Source: Candidatus Poribacteria bacterium (GTDB lineage: Bacteria; Poribacteria; WGA-4E; PCPOR2b). Taken from it: a DNA stretch of 64,000 nt. The DNA is taken from positions 310,001-374,000 of the forward strand of contig PYIZ01000048.1 in the NCBI GenBank assembly GCA_003635265.1. Direction: 5' to 3'. Below, piece by piece: positions 46,117-55,147 of this stretch. A program made the position numbers and the translations under genes. A model generated the notes under the pieces. That model was not told the DNA's origin and ran no database searches. It was given only the letters and a program-made list of their open reading frames with translations. The number at the start of each line of letters is the position of its first letter. The first letter of the stretch is position 1.

Positions 46117-47508
46117 ATGAGTGAAAAAAATCCATATTTGCAAATAGATCAACAGATGGTTGGCGACATTTATACATCGCGGGAGGTGATGGACAACCTC
46201 ACCGTGTTGTGCGATGACTTCGGATCACGGTTCGCAGGCACGCCAGACGAGCGCAGGGCTGCAGACTTCATCTGCGAGACTTTTGACCGTTACGGTCTCA
46301 AAGACGCTCGATTGGAGTCCTACCCCTACGCAGGATGGTCACGAGGACCAGCAACGTTAGAAATTATCGAGCCGATCCAAAGGTCACTTCACTGCATCTC
46401 ACTCCCCTACTGTCCTACTAACGACACTACGGCAGAATTAATCTCTGTCGGCTATGGCAGTCCTGCAGAGTACGAGGACTTAGGTGATAAGATGAAGGAC
46501 CGAATCGTAATGGCGGGCAGTGCATCTCCCCCTGACTTGGGACGATGGGTGCATCGCAAGGAAAAATATGAACGCTCCGTCTTGGGCGGTGCGAGTGCGT
46601 TTATCTTTATCAGCGAAAGCCCCGGCGTTGGACCCGAAACAGGAAGTCTACAAAACGACCAACCTGCCCCTATTCCGGGCATCTCCGTATGCAAGGAGGA
46701 CGGTGAATTTCTGACGCGGCTGATGGAGCGGAAGGGCACAGTTAAACTGCATCTTCACACGACCGACGTCAACGAACCCCGAACCTCATGGAACGTCGTC
46801 GCCGACCTACCGGGCAAGGAAAATCCCGATGAGATGGTGATTTTGGGTTGTCATTACGACGGTCACGACATCTCACAGGGAGCTGTCGATCCGGCGTCAG
46901 GTATGGTACTCGTCATTGAAGCCGCACGAGTGCTTGCTTTATATGCGGGTGAACAACTCAAGCGAACGGTTCGATTTATCGGCTTTGGCACCGAGGAAAT
47001 TGGGTTAACCGGCGCGTTTCGCTATGCAGACGCCCACGAAGGTGAACTGAATAGCGTCCGTTTCATGTATAATCTTGATGCGGCGGGCGGTTCGAGCCGA
47101 AAAGGTGTGGTGCTGCATCGTTGGCAAGACCTGGCACCGTTCTTCCGAGATGCCGCAAAAGAGCTTGCAGCTGATATTCCTGTCGGTCAGCATATGCATC
47201 CCTATTCCGATCACTTCCCCTTCGTCCTAAAAGGCGTTCCAACAGGCCACATGGGCGATCCTGATGCTCCACCTTCAGGCAGAGGCTACGGACACACGGC
47301 GTATGATACGCTGGACAAAGTGGAGTTGGAAAACCTGCGAAAAGGGAGTGCAGCAGCGGCACGGCTAGCGTTGCGAATTGCCAACGCTGATGACTTTCCC
47401 GCCCAACGTCGGAGTGCTGAAGCCGTTCAGACGCTCATCGACACGGATCCGGGCTTGGAGGGATACCGCGTATCGATGGAATTGAGGAAGGGGCGTCAAA
47501 CGTCGTAG
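46117..47508 (+). CDS. M28-family zinc peptidase with PA-type insert
   Basis: A 463-residue aminopeptidase-like enzyme. It begins MSEKNPYLQIDQQMVGDIYT with no signal peptide, so it is probably cytosolic. The zinc ligands are visible: GCHYDGHD (His), GAVDPASGMV (bridging Asp), FGTEEIGLTG (catalytic and ligand Glu), NLDAAGG (Asp) and YGHTAYDTLDKV (His). Before it, a protease-associated (PA)-like segment (about 95-205: AGSASPPDLGRWVHR, GASAFIFISE, PIPGISVCKED) is inserted between the two halves. GGGAG precedes the ATG. Substrates of this subgroup are not known. Confidence 0.91.
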   Translation: MSEKNPYLQIDQQMVGDIYTSREVMDNLTVLCDDFGSRFAGTPDERRAADFICETFDRYGLKDARLESYPYAGWSRGPATLEIIEPIQRSLHCISLPYCPTNDTTAELISVGYGSPAEYEDLGDKMKDRIVMAGSASPPDLGRWVHRKEKYERSVLGGASAFIFISESPGVGPETGSLQNDQPAPIPGISVCKEDGEFLTRLMERKGTVKLHLHTTDVNEPRTSWNVVADLPGKENPDEMVILGCHYDGHDISQGAVDPASGMVLVIEAARVLALYAGEQLKRTVRFIGFGTEEIGLTGAFRYADAHEGELNSVRFMYNLDAAGGSSRKGVVLHRWQDLAPFFRDAAKELAADIPVGQHMHPYSDHFPFVLKGVPTGHMGDPDAPPSGRGYGHTAYDTLDKVELENLRKGSAAAARLALRIANADDFPAQRRSAEAVQTLIDTDPGLEGYRVSMELRKGRQTS

Positions 47509-47573
47509 AGAAAAATGGATTACCCTGTGCTTGCCCACTTCTGATCGATTTTTTTAATCGCGAGAAATTGCAG

Positions 47574-47602
47574 GAGCTAGACTCCGAAACTCAACCTAGC
47601 TC
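47574..47602. terminator. Hairpin between convergent M28 peptidase and argJ genes
   Basis: GAGCTAG (47574-47580) and CTAGCTC (47596-47602) are perfect complements around a 15-nt loop, and one further wobble and one pair extend it. It abuts the argJ stop. A second small stem, CGATT-TTTTT-AATCG, is at 47546-47560. Candidate shared terminator for the two genes, without a clear T-run. Confidence 0.35.
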
Positions 47603-48808
47603 TTAGGTCCGGTAGTCCGCATTGATGCTAATATAATCGTGGGAATAGTCGCACGTCCACATGGTAACCGTTGCATCACCGGCGTTCAGATCGACGGTAA
47701 TCGTCACTGTATCCTTAGAAAAAAGTTCCGTTGCTTTATCCTCATCAAACCCTGCGTCCATTCCATCCTTGACCAGTTGATAGTTGCCGAGCCAGACATC
47801 CACCTGATACGGGTCGAATTCCGCGCCCGATTTTCCGGCCGCCATCATGATACGTCCCCAATTTGCGTCTGAGCCGAAAACAGCGGTCTTCACGAGCGGC
47901 GATTCCGCGATTGCACGGGCTGCCATCTCCCCTTCTGTTTCGTTTTTTCCACCTTTCACGACTACTTCAACCAGCTTCGTTGCGCCCTCTCCATCTCGTG
48001 CGATCTTCTTTGCTAACTCAATACAGGCGAAATCCAGCGCTTCGCAGAATGCCTCGTAATTATCATCGGTTGTTGCCGTAATTTCCGGATTCCCTGCGCC
48101 GCCCGTTGCCAAGATTAGCACCGTGTCGTTTGTGCTACTATCCGTATCGATCGTCATACGATTGAAAGACTTCGCAGCAGAGTCACGTAACGCCTGCTGT
48201 AGCGGCTCACCGGTGATATTCACATCGGTCGCCAGAAAAGCGAGCATCGTAGCCATATTCGGAGCAATCATCCCCGCGCCCTTCGTCATGCCACCAATCC
48301 GAGCAGTTTTTCCCCCAATTTCAAACTCCACGGCAATCTCTTTGGGGACGGTGTCCGTTGTCATAATCGCAAGGGCGGCATCATGGCCACCATCTGGATC
48401 CAAAGCCGGCCCAGCGAGACGGATACCTTTAGTAATTAGATCCATCGGCAGCTGCTGCCCGATGACGCCCGTCGAAGCCACTAATACGAGACTTGGATCG
48501 ATGCCGAGTGCTTCCCCCACCAGCGAGGCCATCTGTCGTGCGTTCTTCATGCCGACCTCGCCGGTACATGCGTTGGCGTTCTTACTGTTGATGACAATCG
48601 CTTGACCTGCGTTGTCACTGAGATTTTCACGGCACACCAAAACGACTGGGGCGCAAACGCGATTTTTCGTGAAGACACCCGCCGCCACCGCCGGCGCATC
48701 CGCTGCTATTAAGGCAACATCGTTTTCGTTATCTGGTTTCAGTCCTGCGTGAACTCCGGTCGCTCTCAACCCCGGTACTGCCGTTATTCCTCCATTAATC
48801 TGTTTCAT
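47603..48808 (-). CDS. argJ: Bifunctional ornithine acetyltransferase / N-acetylglutamate synthase
   Basis: A 401-residue enzyme of arginine synthesis. It transfers the acetyl group from N-acetylornithine to glutamate (and in bifunctional members also makes N-acetylglutamate from acetyl-CoA). Self-cleavage occurs before Thr187 in KGAGMIAPNMATMLAF (residues 176-191), giving alpha and beta chains. Other marks are GITAVPGLRATGVHAGLK, ADAPAVAAGVFTKNRVCA, INSKNANACTGEVG, ASTGVIGQQLP, DSSTNDTVLILATG and NWGRIMMAAGKSG. GGAG lies before the ATG. Convergent with the M28 peptidase. It looks monocistronic, with other arg genes elsewhere. Confidence 0.96.
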   Translation of the reverse strand: MKQINGGITAVPGLRATGVHAGLKPDNENDVALIAADAPAVAAGVFTKNRVCAPVVLVCRENLSDNAGQAIVINSKNANACTGEVGMKNARQMASLVGEALGIDPSLVLVASTGVIGQQLPMDLITKGIRLAGPALDPDGGHDAALAIMTTDTVPKEIAVEFEIGGKTARIGGMTKGAGMIAPNMATMLAFLATDVNITGEPLQQALRDSAAKSFNRMTIDTDSSTNDTVLILATGGAGNPEITATTDDNYEAFCEALDFACIELAKKIARDGEGATKLVEVVVKGGKNETEGEMAARAIAESPLVKTAVFGSDANWGRIMMAAGKSGAEFDPYQVDVWLGNYQLVKDGMDAGFDEDKATELFSKDTVTITVDLNAGDATVTMWTCDYSHDYISINADYRT

Positions 48809-49019
48809 TATAGTTCTCCATTGGGTAGATATTTGATTTCCTTCTCTGGTCCTAGTGCCTCCCGAATTAGTGCGTCAATTATAGCGAGTTGCCTGAGAAT
48901 TGTCAATCGCCAATCTGTAGGAGGGATCTCCGAATCTCCCGATTATCGGGATTCTCGATGAAATCGGAACCGACACGGCACTCAAAAATAGAGCAATTGA
49001 CGGCAAGTTCTATTTTCAA

Positions 49020-49048
49020 TTGTTCACGAATGACTTTGATGATATAAT
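49020..49048 (+). promoter_or_regulatory. Possible promoter ahead of the IolB-like gene
   Basis: A perfect TATAAT (49043-49048) follows TTGTTC (49020-49025) with 17 bp spacing. The -35 half is poor (3 of 6 match). If used, transcription would start near 49055, so ATG 49058 would be almost leaderless and the ATGs at 49088 or 49103 would be the more likely starts. Confidence 0.35.
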
Positions 49049-49102
49049 GCGGTTAAAATGTGCAAACCACCAATCGAGTCCGTCGAAATGAACAGACTAG
49101 AA

Positions 49103-49735
49103 ATGAACCTATACAAAAAATACGAACCAGATAAAGGGTATACCCGAATTATTGAGAGCGGTGAAATGGGAATAACGGGGCTTGATTTTGGAATCCTCAA
49201 TCTTGATGTCGGTGAATCTTTCTTTGAGGACACCGGGGATAGCGAGGTTATGTTGGTTGTACTCGGAGGTCAATGTGAATTGCTTGTTGGGCATAACGGG
49301 AATAAAGCCCACGGACTCATTGGTGACCGTGCAGATGTCTTTGACGGCGAGGCGTATCGTGCATCTATTCCTTTTCGGACAACATACGAAATTCTCGCAA
49401 ACGAGGAGCCTGTAGAGGTCGCAGTTTGTAAAGCACCCTCCTTTCTTGAAACGGCAGCCGTCATCCTTGAACCGGGCGACGATTTCAATCGTGGCGAGCA
49501 TGCGTTGATTGTCAGTGAAACACCTGCTGACTCAATCTCTGGCGAGGCGATCTGCTTCTACCGTCTCGCACCCGCGGATGGGCATGTTTCTCAGCACATC
49601 TACAGCGAGATAGATGCGTTTGAACAATCCGTGAGCGTCCATCACAATAACGTACTCGCACTGCCCAAAGACTACCGTGCCGAACTTGCAGAAGTGGAAA
49701 CTCGGTTGTATTGCCTTTGGATTTCTGGCTCGTAA
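49103..49735 (+). CDS. IolB-like cupin protein, apparently missing the metal site
   Basis: About 210 residues (225 if started at ATG 49058). The N-terminal half resembles 5-deoxy-glucuronate isomerase IolB/KduI: LDFGILNLDVGESFFEDTGD, EVMLVVLGGQCELLVG, GDRADVFDGEAYRASIPFRT and EVAVCKAP. The C-terminal half ends LYCLWISGS, like the family end. However, the ~45-residue region with the H-x-H metal motif is missing, and the later GYHP motif reads DYRAEL. Probably not a working IolB, and possibly a repurposed binding protein. Nearby Gfo/Idh and isomerase genes hint at cyclitol metabolism. Confidence 0.6.
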   Translation: MNLYKKYEPDKGYTRIIESGEMGITGLDFGILNLDVGESFFEDTGDSEVMLVVLGGQCELLVGHNGNKAHGLIGDRADVFDGEAYRASIPFRTTYEILANEEPVEVAVCKAPSFLETAAVILEPGDDFNRGEHALIVSETPADSISGEAICFYRLAPADGHVSQHIYSEIDAFEQSVSVHHNNVLALPKDYRAELAEVETRLYCLWISGS

Positions 49736-49753
49736 TCCCTAAAATGTAAGGAG

Positions 49754-49789
49754 ATAGTATAAAGGCAAACGCATAGGTTTACCTACTAT
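49754..49789. terminator. Imperfect hairpin after the IolB-like gene
   Basis: ATAGT-x-AAGGCAAAC / GTTTACCT-ACTAT forms a bulged stem of about 12 pairs around GCATAG, 20 bp after the stop codon, followed by TTTTG. Candidate terminator. Confidence 0.4.
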
Positions 49790-49941
49790 TTTGCTACGTT
49801 GATTATGAAAAACTAACCTTGACTTAGAACGCTAAATCCAAGCGAATTGTCCGGTATATGTGGTGAATTTGCCAATCATAACGAGTTGAACTGTCAAGGC
49901 TTGCCTGAAGCGCAATCATCTGCAAAACAGGAGCACTTTGC

Positions 49942-52416
49942 ATGAAAACAACCGTAACCTTACTTATTCTTTTTATCCTGTTTTCGCTCAGGACCTTTGC
50001 CCAAAATTATACGCAATGGGAATTACCTGAGGGAGCTATAGCGCGGCTCGGTAAAGGCGGGATCCATGAGATACGGTATTCTCGCGATGACACTCGCCTT
50101 GCGGTGGCGGGCAGTATTGGTATTTGGCTCTATGATACAGCGACCAATCAAGAGGTTGCCTTACTCACCGGGCATACAGATCAGGTCAGTAGTTTAGCGT
50201 ACAGTCCGGATGGACAGATATTGGCAAGTGGGAGTTGGGACGAGACCATTCGTCTGTGGGATGCTGTCACGGGTGAACATAAAAGGACACTCATCGGGGA
50301 TACAGGTAGGATTTTAAGTTTAGCGTACAGTCCGGATGGACAGACGCTGGCGAGCGGGAGTTGGTACGATACCGTTGATTTGTGGGATGCCGCTACGGGA
50401 GCACACAAGCACACACTCGCAGAGGATGCGGGCGGTATAACTAGCATTGCCTACAGTCCGGATGGGCAGGCGCTGGCAATTGGGACTTCGAACGATATCG
50501 TTGATTTGTGGGATGTAATCGCTGGTGAATACAAACGAACGCTCATAGGACATACGCGTGCAGTCAGTAGTATAGCGTACAGTCCGGATGGACAGATATT
50601 GGCAAGTGGGAGTTGGGACAAGACCATTCGTCTATGGGATGCTGATACGGGTGAACACAAAGAGACGCTCACCGGGCATACAGGCAGGGTCGAAAGTGTG
50701 GCGTACAGTCCGTATGGACGGACGCTGGCAAGCGCTGGAGGGTGGGAAGATTATACCATTCGTCTGTGGGATGCTGTCACGGGTGAACACAAAGAGACAC
50801 TCACCGGGCATACAGATAGGGTCGATAACATAGTGTTCAGTTCTGATGGAGGAACGTTGGCAAGTGAGAGTTTGGACCATACTATCCGTCTATGGGATGC
50901 CAACACAGGTGCGCCTAAGGGAACACTCACAGGACATACAGGAGGTGTCAATAGCGTAGCGTATAGTCCGTATGGACAGACGCTGGCAAGTGGGAGTTGG
51001 GGAGTAATCCGCTTGTGGGATACTGCCACAGGTATACACAAGCATACACTTGCCGAACATACGTCTGATGTCAGCAGCGTAGCATACAGTCCCGATGGGG
51101 GTACACTAGCAAGTGGGAGTTGGGACAAGACCATTCGTCTATGGGATGCTGATACGGGTATACCCAAGTACACCCTCGTCGGGCATACGTCTGATGTCAA
51201 TGGCGTAGCATACAGTCCCGATGGGAAGACACTGGCAAGTGGTGGAGGTGAGACGGATCATACCGTTCGTCTATGGGATGCCGACACAGGGGCACACAAG
51301 GGAACACTTATTGGACATACGAATAGTGTCTTAAGTGTAGCGTACAGTCCGGACGGGCGGATACTGGCGAGTGGAAGTTGGGACTATACCATTCGTCTAT
51401 GGGAGGTTGCCACGGGTGAACACAAAAGAACGCTCATTGGGCATACAAAGAGGGTCAAAAGTCTAGTATTCAGTCCGGAGGGACGGACATTGACAAGTGG
51501 TGGGGATAATACCGTTCGTCTATGGGATGTTGCTACAGGTGAACCTAAAAGAACACTCACTGGACATACATCTGAGGTTAGTAGCATAGCGTACAGTCCA
51601 GATGGGCGGACACTAGCAAGTGGCAGCTCCGACAAAACCCTTCGTCTATGGGATGCCAGTACAGGTGAACACAAGAGAACACTTACCGGGCATACAAAGA
51701 GGATCACTAGCGTAGCGTACAGTCCAGACGGACGGACGTTGGCAAGTGGAAGTCCGGACGGCACGGTGCTCCTCTGGGCAATTGCTCCCACCACGGATCC
51801 ACTACGTATTGGCGATGTCAATCGCGACGGCGTTGTGAACATCTTCGATTTAGTAAGCGTTGGCTCTAACTTTGCTCAGAAGGGAGAGAATGACGCGGAT
51901 ATCAACCGTGATGGTGTGGTGGATATCTTCGATCTCATGTTGGTTGCCAGTGCGCTCGGCAGCGAGGCTGCTGCACCTTCAGCACATCTAGCGGCACTTG
52001 CCGGATTGACCCCAGCCGAAGTCCAAAATTGGCTTACCCAAGCACAGGGGCTAGACCTCACAGATGTAATTTCACAAAAGGGAGTGATTTTCCTAGAAAA
52101 TCTTCTTGCTGTGTTACCACCTCAGAAAACGACACTTTTGTCCAACTATCCGAATCCGTTCAACCCAGAGACATGGCTGCCGTATCACCTTGCCCAAACT
52201 TCCGATGTCACGCTTACTATTTATAGTGCTAAAGGCATAGTGGTGCGTCAATTAGATATGGGGCGTCAGCCTGCGGGTTTCTACACTGATCGGACGAAAG
52301 CTGCCTACTGGGATGGCTGCAACGAAAACGGTGAATCAGTGGCGAGTGGGGTCTATTTTTATCAACTCCGTGCAGGAGATTATACCGCCACAAGACAGAT
52401 GGTAATTGTGAAATAA
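49942..52416 (+). CDS. Secreted 14-blade WD40 protein with dockerin and FlgD-like C-terminal sorting-type domain
   Basis: An 824-residue exported protein. Signal peptide 1-20 (TLLILFILFSLRTFAQ). Fourteen WD40 repeats (about residues 35-612) of ~42 residues, for example GHTDQVSSLAYSPDGQIL then ASGSWDETIRLWDAVTGEHK, enough for two seven-bladed propellers. Two dockerin-type calcium repeats follow, DVNRDGVVNIFDLVSVG and DINRDGVVDIFDLMLVA (about 617-668). A helical linker leads to a FlgD-like/sorting-type domain with SNYPNPFNPETWLPYHL, DVTLTIYSAKGIVVRQLDMG and ASGVYFYQLRAGDYTATRQM. AGGAG lies before the ATG. The dockerin could pair with a cohesin, but none is in the window. Probably surface-attached. 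Confidence 0.9.
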   Translation: MKTTVTLLILFILFSLRTFAQNYTQWELPEGAIARLGKGGIHEIRYSRDDTRLAVAGSIGIWLYDTATNQEVALLTGHTDQVSSLAYSPDGQILASGSWDETIRLWDAVTGEHKRTLIGDTGRILSLAYSPDGQTLASGSWYDTVDLWDAATGAHKHTLAEDAGGITSIAYSPDGQALAIGTSNDIVDLWDVIAGEYKRTLIGHTRAVSSIAYSPDGQILASGSWDKTIRLWDADTGEHKETLTGHTGRVESVAYSPYGRTLASAGGWEDYTIRLWDAVTGEHKETLTGHTDRVDNIVFSSDGGTLASESLDHTIRLWDANTGAPKGTLTGHTGGVNSVAYSPYGQTLASGSWGVIRLWDTATGIHKHTLAEHTSDVSSVAYSPDGGTLASGSWDKTIRLWDADTGIPKYTLVGHTSDVNGVAYSPDGKTLASGGGETDHTVRLWDADTGAHKGTLIGHTNSVLSVAYSPDGRILASGSWDYTIRLWEVATGEHKRTLIGHTKRVKSLVFSPEGRTLTSGGDNTVRLWDVATGEPKRTLTGHTSEVSSIAYSPDGRTLASGSSDKTLRLWDASTGEHKRTLTGHTKRITSVAYSPDGRTLASGSPDGTVLLWAIAPTTDPLRIGDVNRDGVVNIFDLVSVGSNFAQKGENDADINRDGVVDIFDLMLVASALGSEAAAPSAHLAALAGLTPAEVQNWLTQAQGLDLTDVISQKGVIFLENLLAVLPPQKTTLLSNYPNPFNPETWLPYHLAQTSDVTLTIYSAKGIVVRQLDMGRQPAGFYTDRTKAAYWDGCNENGESVASGVYFYQLRAGDYTATRQMVIVK
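50140..51790 (+). repeat. Tandem ~126 bp coding repeats (WD40 units)
   Basis: A near-regular ~126 bp unit within the WD40 gene, with DNA-level conservation of segments such as GTACAGTCCGGATGGACAG and TTCGTCTATGGGATGC across many blades. The low divergence indicates recent amplification or ongoing homogenisation. Confidence 0.85.
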
Positions 52417-52602
52417 CACTATCGCCAGCTCAGTTTGAAATCCAGAGTCCAAACCTTTTCCCTTATCTGCTGTAGATTTCTCAATTTGCGGCAAGCAATA
52501 ATTCCAAGGCTTTAGCTTTGGGAGTACATCAGCTAACACAGTACAATTCAAATGAGACGAATAAAATAGATAGCCCAATTCGCTAAGGGAGATGAAACAA
52601 GT

Positions 52603-53370
52603 ATGGAAATTACCACGGCACAGGTAGATCACTTTCACACACACGGATTCTTCTTTGTACCCAACCCTTTTGGCGCAGGACGGATGCGCGAAATTGATCA
52701 AATCGCTGTGGAAAAGGAGGAAATGTGGGCGAACACAGATTGGCCCAATGGACTCAACAAGCTTGCCTGCCAATTTCTTACGGTAGGAGAGCCAATCCTT
52801 CAGATAGTGGAGCAACCGCAACTCGTTGAGACTGCTAAACGATTGTTAGACTGTGAGCAGGTGCACGTAGGGGCATGTGGATTGGGAGATGCGTTGAGGG
52901 CTATCTCTGAGAGTCAAGGTCTACACCGGCAGGTTTATTGGCACGCCGATGGCGGACCCGATGTCAAACAGGTATCGTTCCGGACAGGACTAGACCGGCA
53001 CGATCTGGCGAATGCGCCACTGCGCATTTTGCCGGGCAGTCATCTGAGAACAAGGGAAGAGATATGGGAAGAACTGTTACAGTTGGAAATCGCTACCGGG
53101 CAGCACGATCTTGCGCCAAAGGAACTTTACGCGAAACATCCTACCGAGGTTGAGGTGCTCCTCGATCCACGCTGGACATTGGTTTGGACACCGAGTTGCT
53201 GGCACGCCACAGGCGTCAAAACGGCTGCCGGTCCTCGCCGGGCGATGGGGTGGAACTACTTTCCCGCTGGCGGCAGAAAGCGCGATGTAGAGGCGTTGAA
53301 ATACCTTTTTTCCGACGAATGGGAAGATTGGAGCGACGAACGAAAGCAGCTCTGGGGATTGCTGGACTGA
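52603..53370 (+). CDS. Phytanoyl-CoA dioxygenase (PhyH) family protein
   Basis: A 255-residue dioxygenase-like protein with an intact iron site: Trp-His-Ala-Asp (YWHADGGPD, HxD), distal His in PSCWHATGVKT, and Arg in RRAMGWNYFPAG. The opening is MEITTAQVDHFHTHGFFFVP, and ILPGSHLRTREE is the family turn. GGGAG is 12 bases before the ATG. First gene of a PhyH-Gfo/Idh-cupin operon (gaps 71 and 78 bp). Substrate unknown. Confidence 0.88.
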   Translation: MEITTAQVDHFHTHGFFFVPNPFGAGRMREIDQIAVEKEEMWANTDWPNGLNKLACQFLTVGEPILQIVEQPQLVETAKRLLDCEQVHVGACGLGDALRAISESQGLHRQVYWHADGGPDVKQVSFRTGLDRHDLANAPLRILPGSHLRTREEIWEELLQLEIATGQHDLAPKELYAKHPTEVEVLLDPRWTLVWTPSCWHATGVKTAAGPRRAMGWNYFPAGGRKRDVEALKYLFSDEWEDWSDERKQLWGLLD

Positions 53371-53441
53371 TCGGTGGCATTTGATAACTTAATTGACATA
53401 ATATCAAGACGACATAACTTAAGTGAGGAGTAAAAGATGCT

Positions 53442-54638
53442 ATGAATACCAATCCTATTGTTATCGGCATGATCGGCGCGGGCTTTTCTGCCACGTTCCA
53501 CGTCCACAACTATCGACTTGTTCCCGGCTTGGACGTCCGTATTAAGGGAGTCACTGCGAGGAGTCAAGAGAGTGCTACCGCCTTCGCTCAAGAACACAAT
53601 CTCGAAACAGTTTATCCCACAGCGGAAGCCCTGTTTGCAGATGAAGAAATAACTGTTGTTGACCTCTGCGTCCCCAACTACCTGCACTATCCGCTAACCG
53701 TTCAGGCAGCCGAAGCCGGTAAGCACATTATCTGTGAAAAGCCGTTGACGGGCTATTTTGGAGACGGTGGGGAAACGCTCGTGGGACGCGAGACATCCCG
53801 GCGCAAGATGTTTGAAGCTGCGCTAAAGGCAGCCGACGAAATGGTGGACGCTGTTAAACGTAACGGTGTGACGTTCTGCTACGGGGAGAACTGGGTGCAC
53901 GCACCAAGCGTGCAAAAAGCAAATGACATCCTCGCACAAAGCGACAATACCATCCTTCGTATCATTGCAGAGGAATCGCACAGCGGATCACATTCCGATT
54001 ACGCAAAGGAGTGGCGATACTCCGGGGGCGGTGCGCTTTACAACAAGGGCTGCCACCCCGCTGGCGCGACACTCTATCTGAAATACAACGAAGGGCAGCG
54101 GAAATACGGAAAACCCATTAAGCCCAAAAGCGTCGTCGCAGAGGTCGCAAACCTGACGCATATTGAAAGTTTTGTCAATGAGGACGAGAAGTGGATCAGG
54201 GAAGGTTGGAAAGATTGCGAGGATTGGGGATCGATGATTATTACGTTTGACGACGACACCGTTGCGCAGATCACTGCGTCAGATATTGTGCTTGGCGGCA
54301 TCCAAAACGTCATGACGGTCTATTCAAGCAAAGCTGTCGTCCAATGCAACATCAACCCGAACACAGGGATGTTGACATACACACCGAGCGATCACGTTTT
54401 GGGTGATACCTATATTCGGGAGAAGGTAGAGACCCGCGCCGGTTGGCAACTGACCAATCCCGACGAGGATTGGATGAACGGTTTCCCACATGAACTTACA
54501 GACTTCTGTCAAGCAATCGCTGACGGGCGACCGCCCAAAAGTACAGTAGAATTAGGGAGGGACATCCTCGCTGTGTGCTATGGGGCTTATGTTGCGGCGG
54601 AAACCGGTGAACGTGTTGACCTGTCCGAATGGATGTGA
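53442..54638 (+). CDS. Gfo/Idh/MocA family oxidoreductase
   Basis: A 398-residue NAD(P)-dependent dehydrogenase-like protein. It starts NTNPIVIGMIGAGFSATFHVHNY (G-x-G-x-x-A-type nucleotide motif), with TVVDLCVPNYLHYPLTVQA, then the catalytic motif IICEKPLTG. LYNKGCHPAGATLYLKY carries the expected His of the active site. Longer than usual (398 versus about 340-370) because of an inserted segment after EKP (GDGGETLVGRETSRRK). AGGAG 12 bases before the ATG. Middle gene of the operon with PhyH and a cupin. Confidence 0.9.
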   Translation: MNTNPIVIGMIGAGFSATFHVHNYRLVPGLDVRIKGVTARSQESATAFAQEHNLETVYPTAEALFADEEITVVDLCVPNYLHYPLTVQAAEAGKHIICEKPLTGYFGDGGETLVGRETSRRKMFEAALKAADEMVDAVKRNGVTFCYGENWVHAPSVQKANDILAQSDNTILRIIAEESHSGSHSDYAKEWRYSGGGALYNKGCHPAGATLYLKYNEGQRKYGKPIKPKSVVAEVANLTHIESFVNEDEKWIREGWKDCEDWGSMIITFDDDTVAQITASDIVLGGIQNVMTVYSSKAVVQCNINPNTGMLTYTPSDHVLGDTYIREKVETRAGWQLTNPDEDWMNGFPHELTDFCQAIADGRPPKSTVELGRDILAVCYGAYVAAETGERVDLSEWM

Positions 54639-54716
54639 AAGATTCGTAGGGACCGAAGAGAGGTTCGACGATATTTTTTTAATCTAACAATGAATAACTT
54701 TGTGAGGAGCCAATCC

Positions 54717-55118
54717 ATGAAATACATTGTAAAAACCAACGAAATGCCATGGAAGCCAAAGTTCTTTCCCGGTGAAGATAAACAGTATGGTGACTTCAAA
54801 CCACTATGGCAAGAACACGGCACAGAGCAGTTTGAAGTCCGGCTGACGCGGATTCCGGGCGGCGAGACAAATACGAAATACCACACCCATACAAAAGAGG
54901 AAGAGTGGTTTTACGTGTTAAGCGGTTCATGCCACATCCATATTGAAGGGGAGTGGTATCTCATCGAACAAGGTGATTCTGTTTTTAAGCCGACTGGTGC
55001 GTATCACATCTTTAGAAACTTTGGGACCGAACCTTGCGAGTTGATCATGCTGGGGACCAACGTGGAAGACAATGAGGTGCACCGCTTGCCGGAGCCGGAT
55101 CCACCCGAAACGACATAG
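54717..55118 (+). CDS. Cupin-domain protein
   Basis: A 133-residue single cupin. YHTHTKEEEWFYVLSG is motif 1 (the G-x5-H-x-H-x3,4-E-x6-G pattern), with metal ligands His-x-His and Glu. The second motif is FKPTGAYHIFRNFG. AGGAGCC precedes the ATG at 54717; an ATG at 54690 lies in frame without a ribosome site. Third gene of the PhyH-Gfo/Idh-cupin operon. Such cupins are isomerases, dioxygenases or binding proteins, and which one is not readable here. It converges on the isochorismatase gene. Confidence 0.88.
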   Translation: MKYIVKTNEMPWKPKFFPGEDKQYGDFKPLWQEHGTEQFEVRLTRIPGGETNTKYHTHTKEEEWFYVLSGSCHIHIEGEWYLIEQGDSVFKPTGAYHIFRNFGTEPCELIMLGTNVEDNEVHRLPEPDPPETT

Positions 55119-55119
55119 A

Positions 55120-55147
55120 TTAAGAATGATTAGATTCTCATTCTTAA
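55120..55147. terminator. Bidirectional terminator between convergent cupin and isochorismatase genes
   Basis: TTAAGAATGA-N8-TCATTCTTAA, a perfect 10 bp stem. It lies 1 bp past the cupin stop and overlaps the isochorismatase stop codon (55144-55146), so one element can serve both genes. AT-rich, with no long T-run. Confidence 0.6.

Noticed and set aside
50140..51790. CRISPR array or VNTR suggested by regular ~126 bp DNA repeats
   Set aside because: Units are in-frame WD40 blades of one gene and have no spacer structure.
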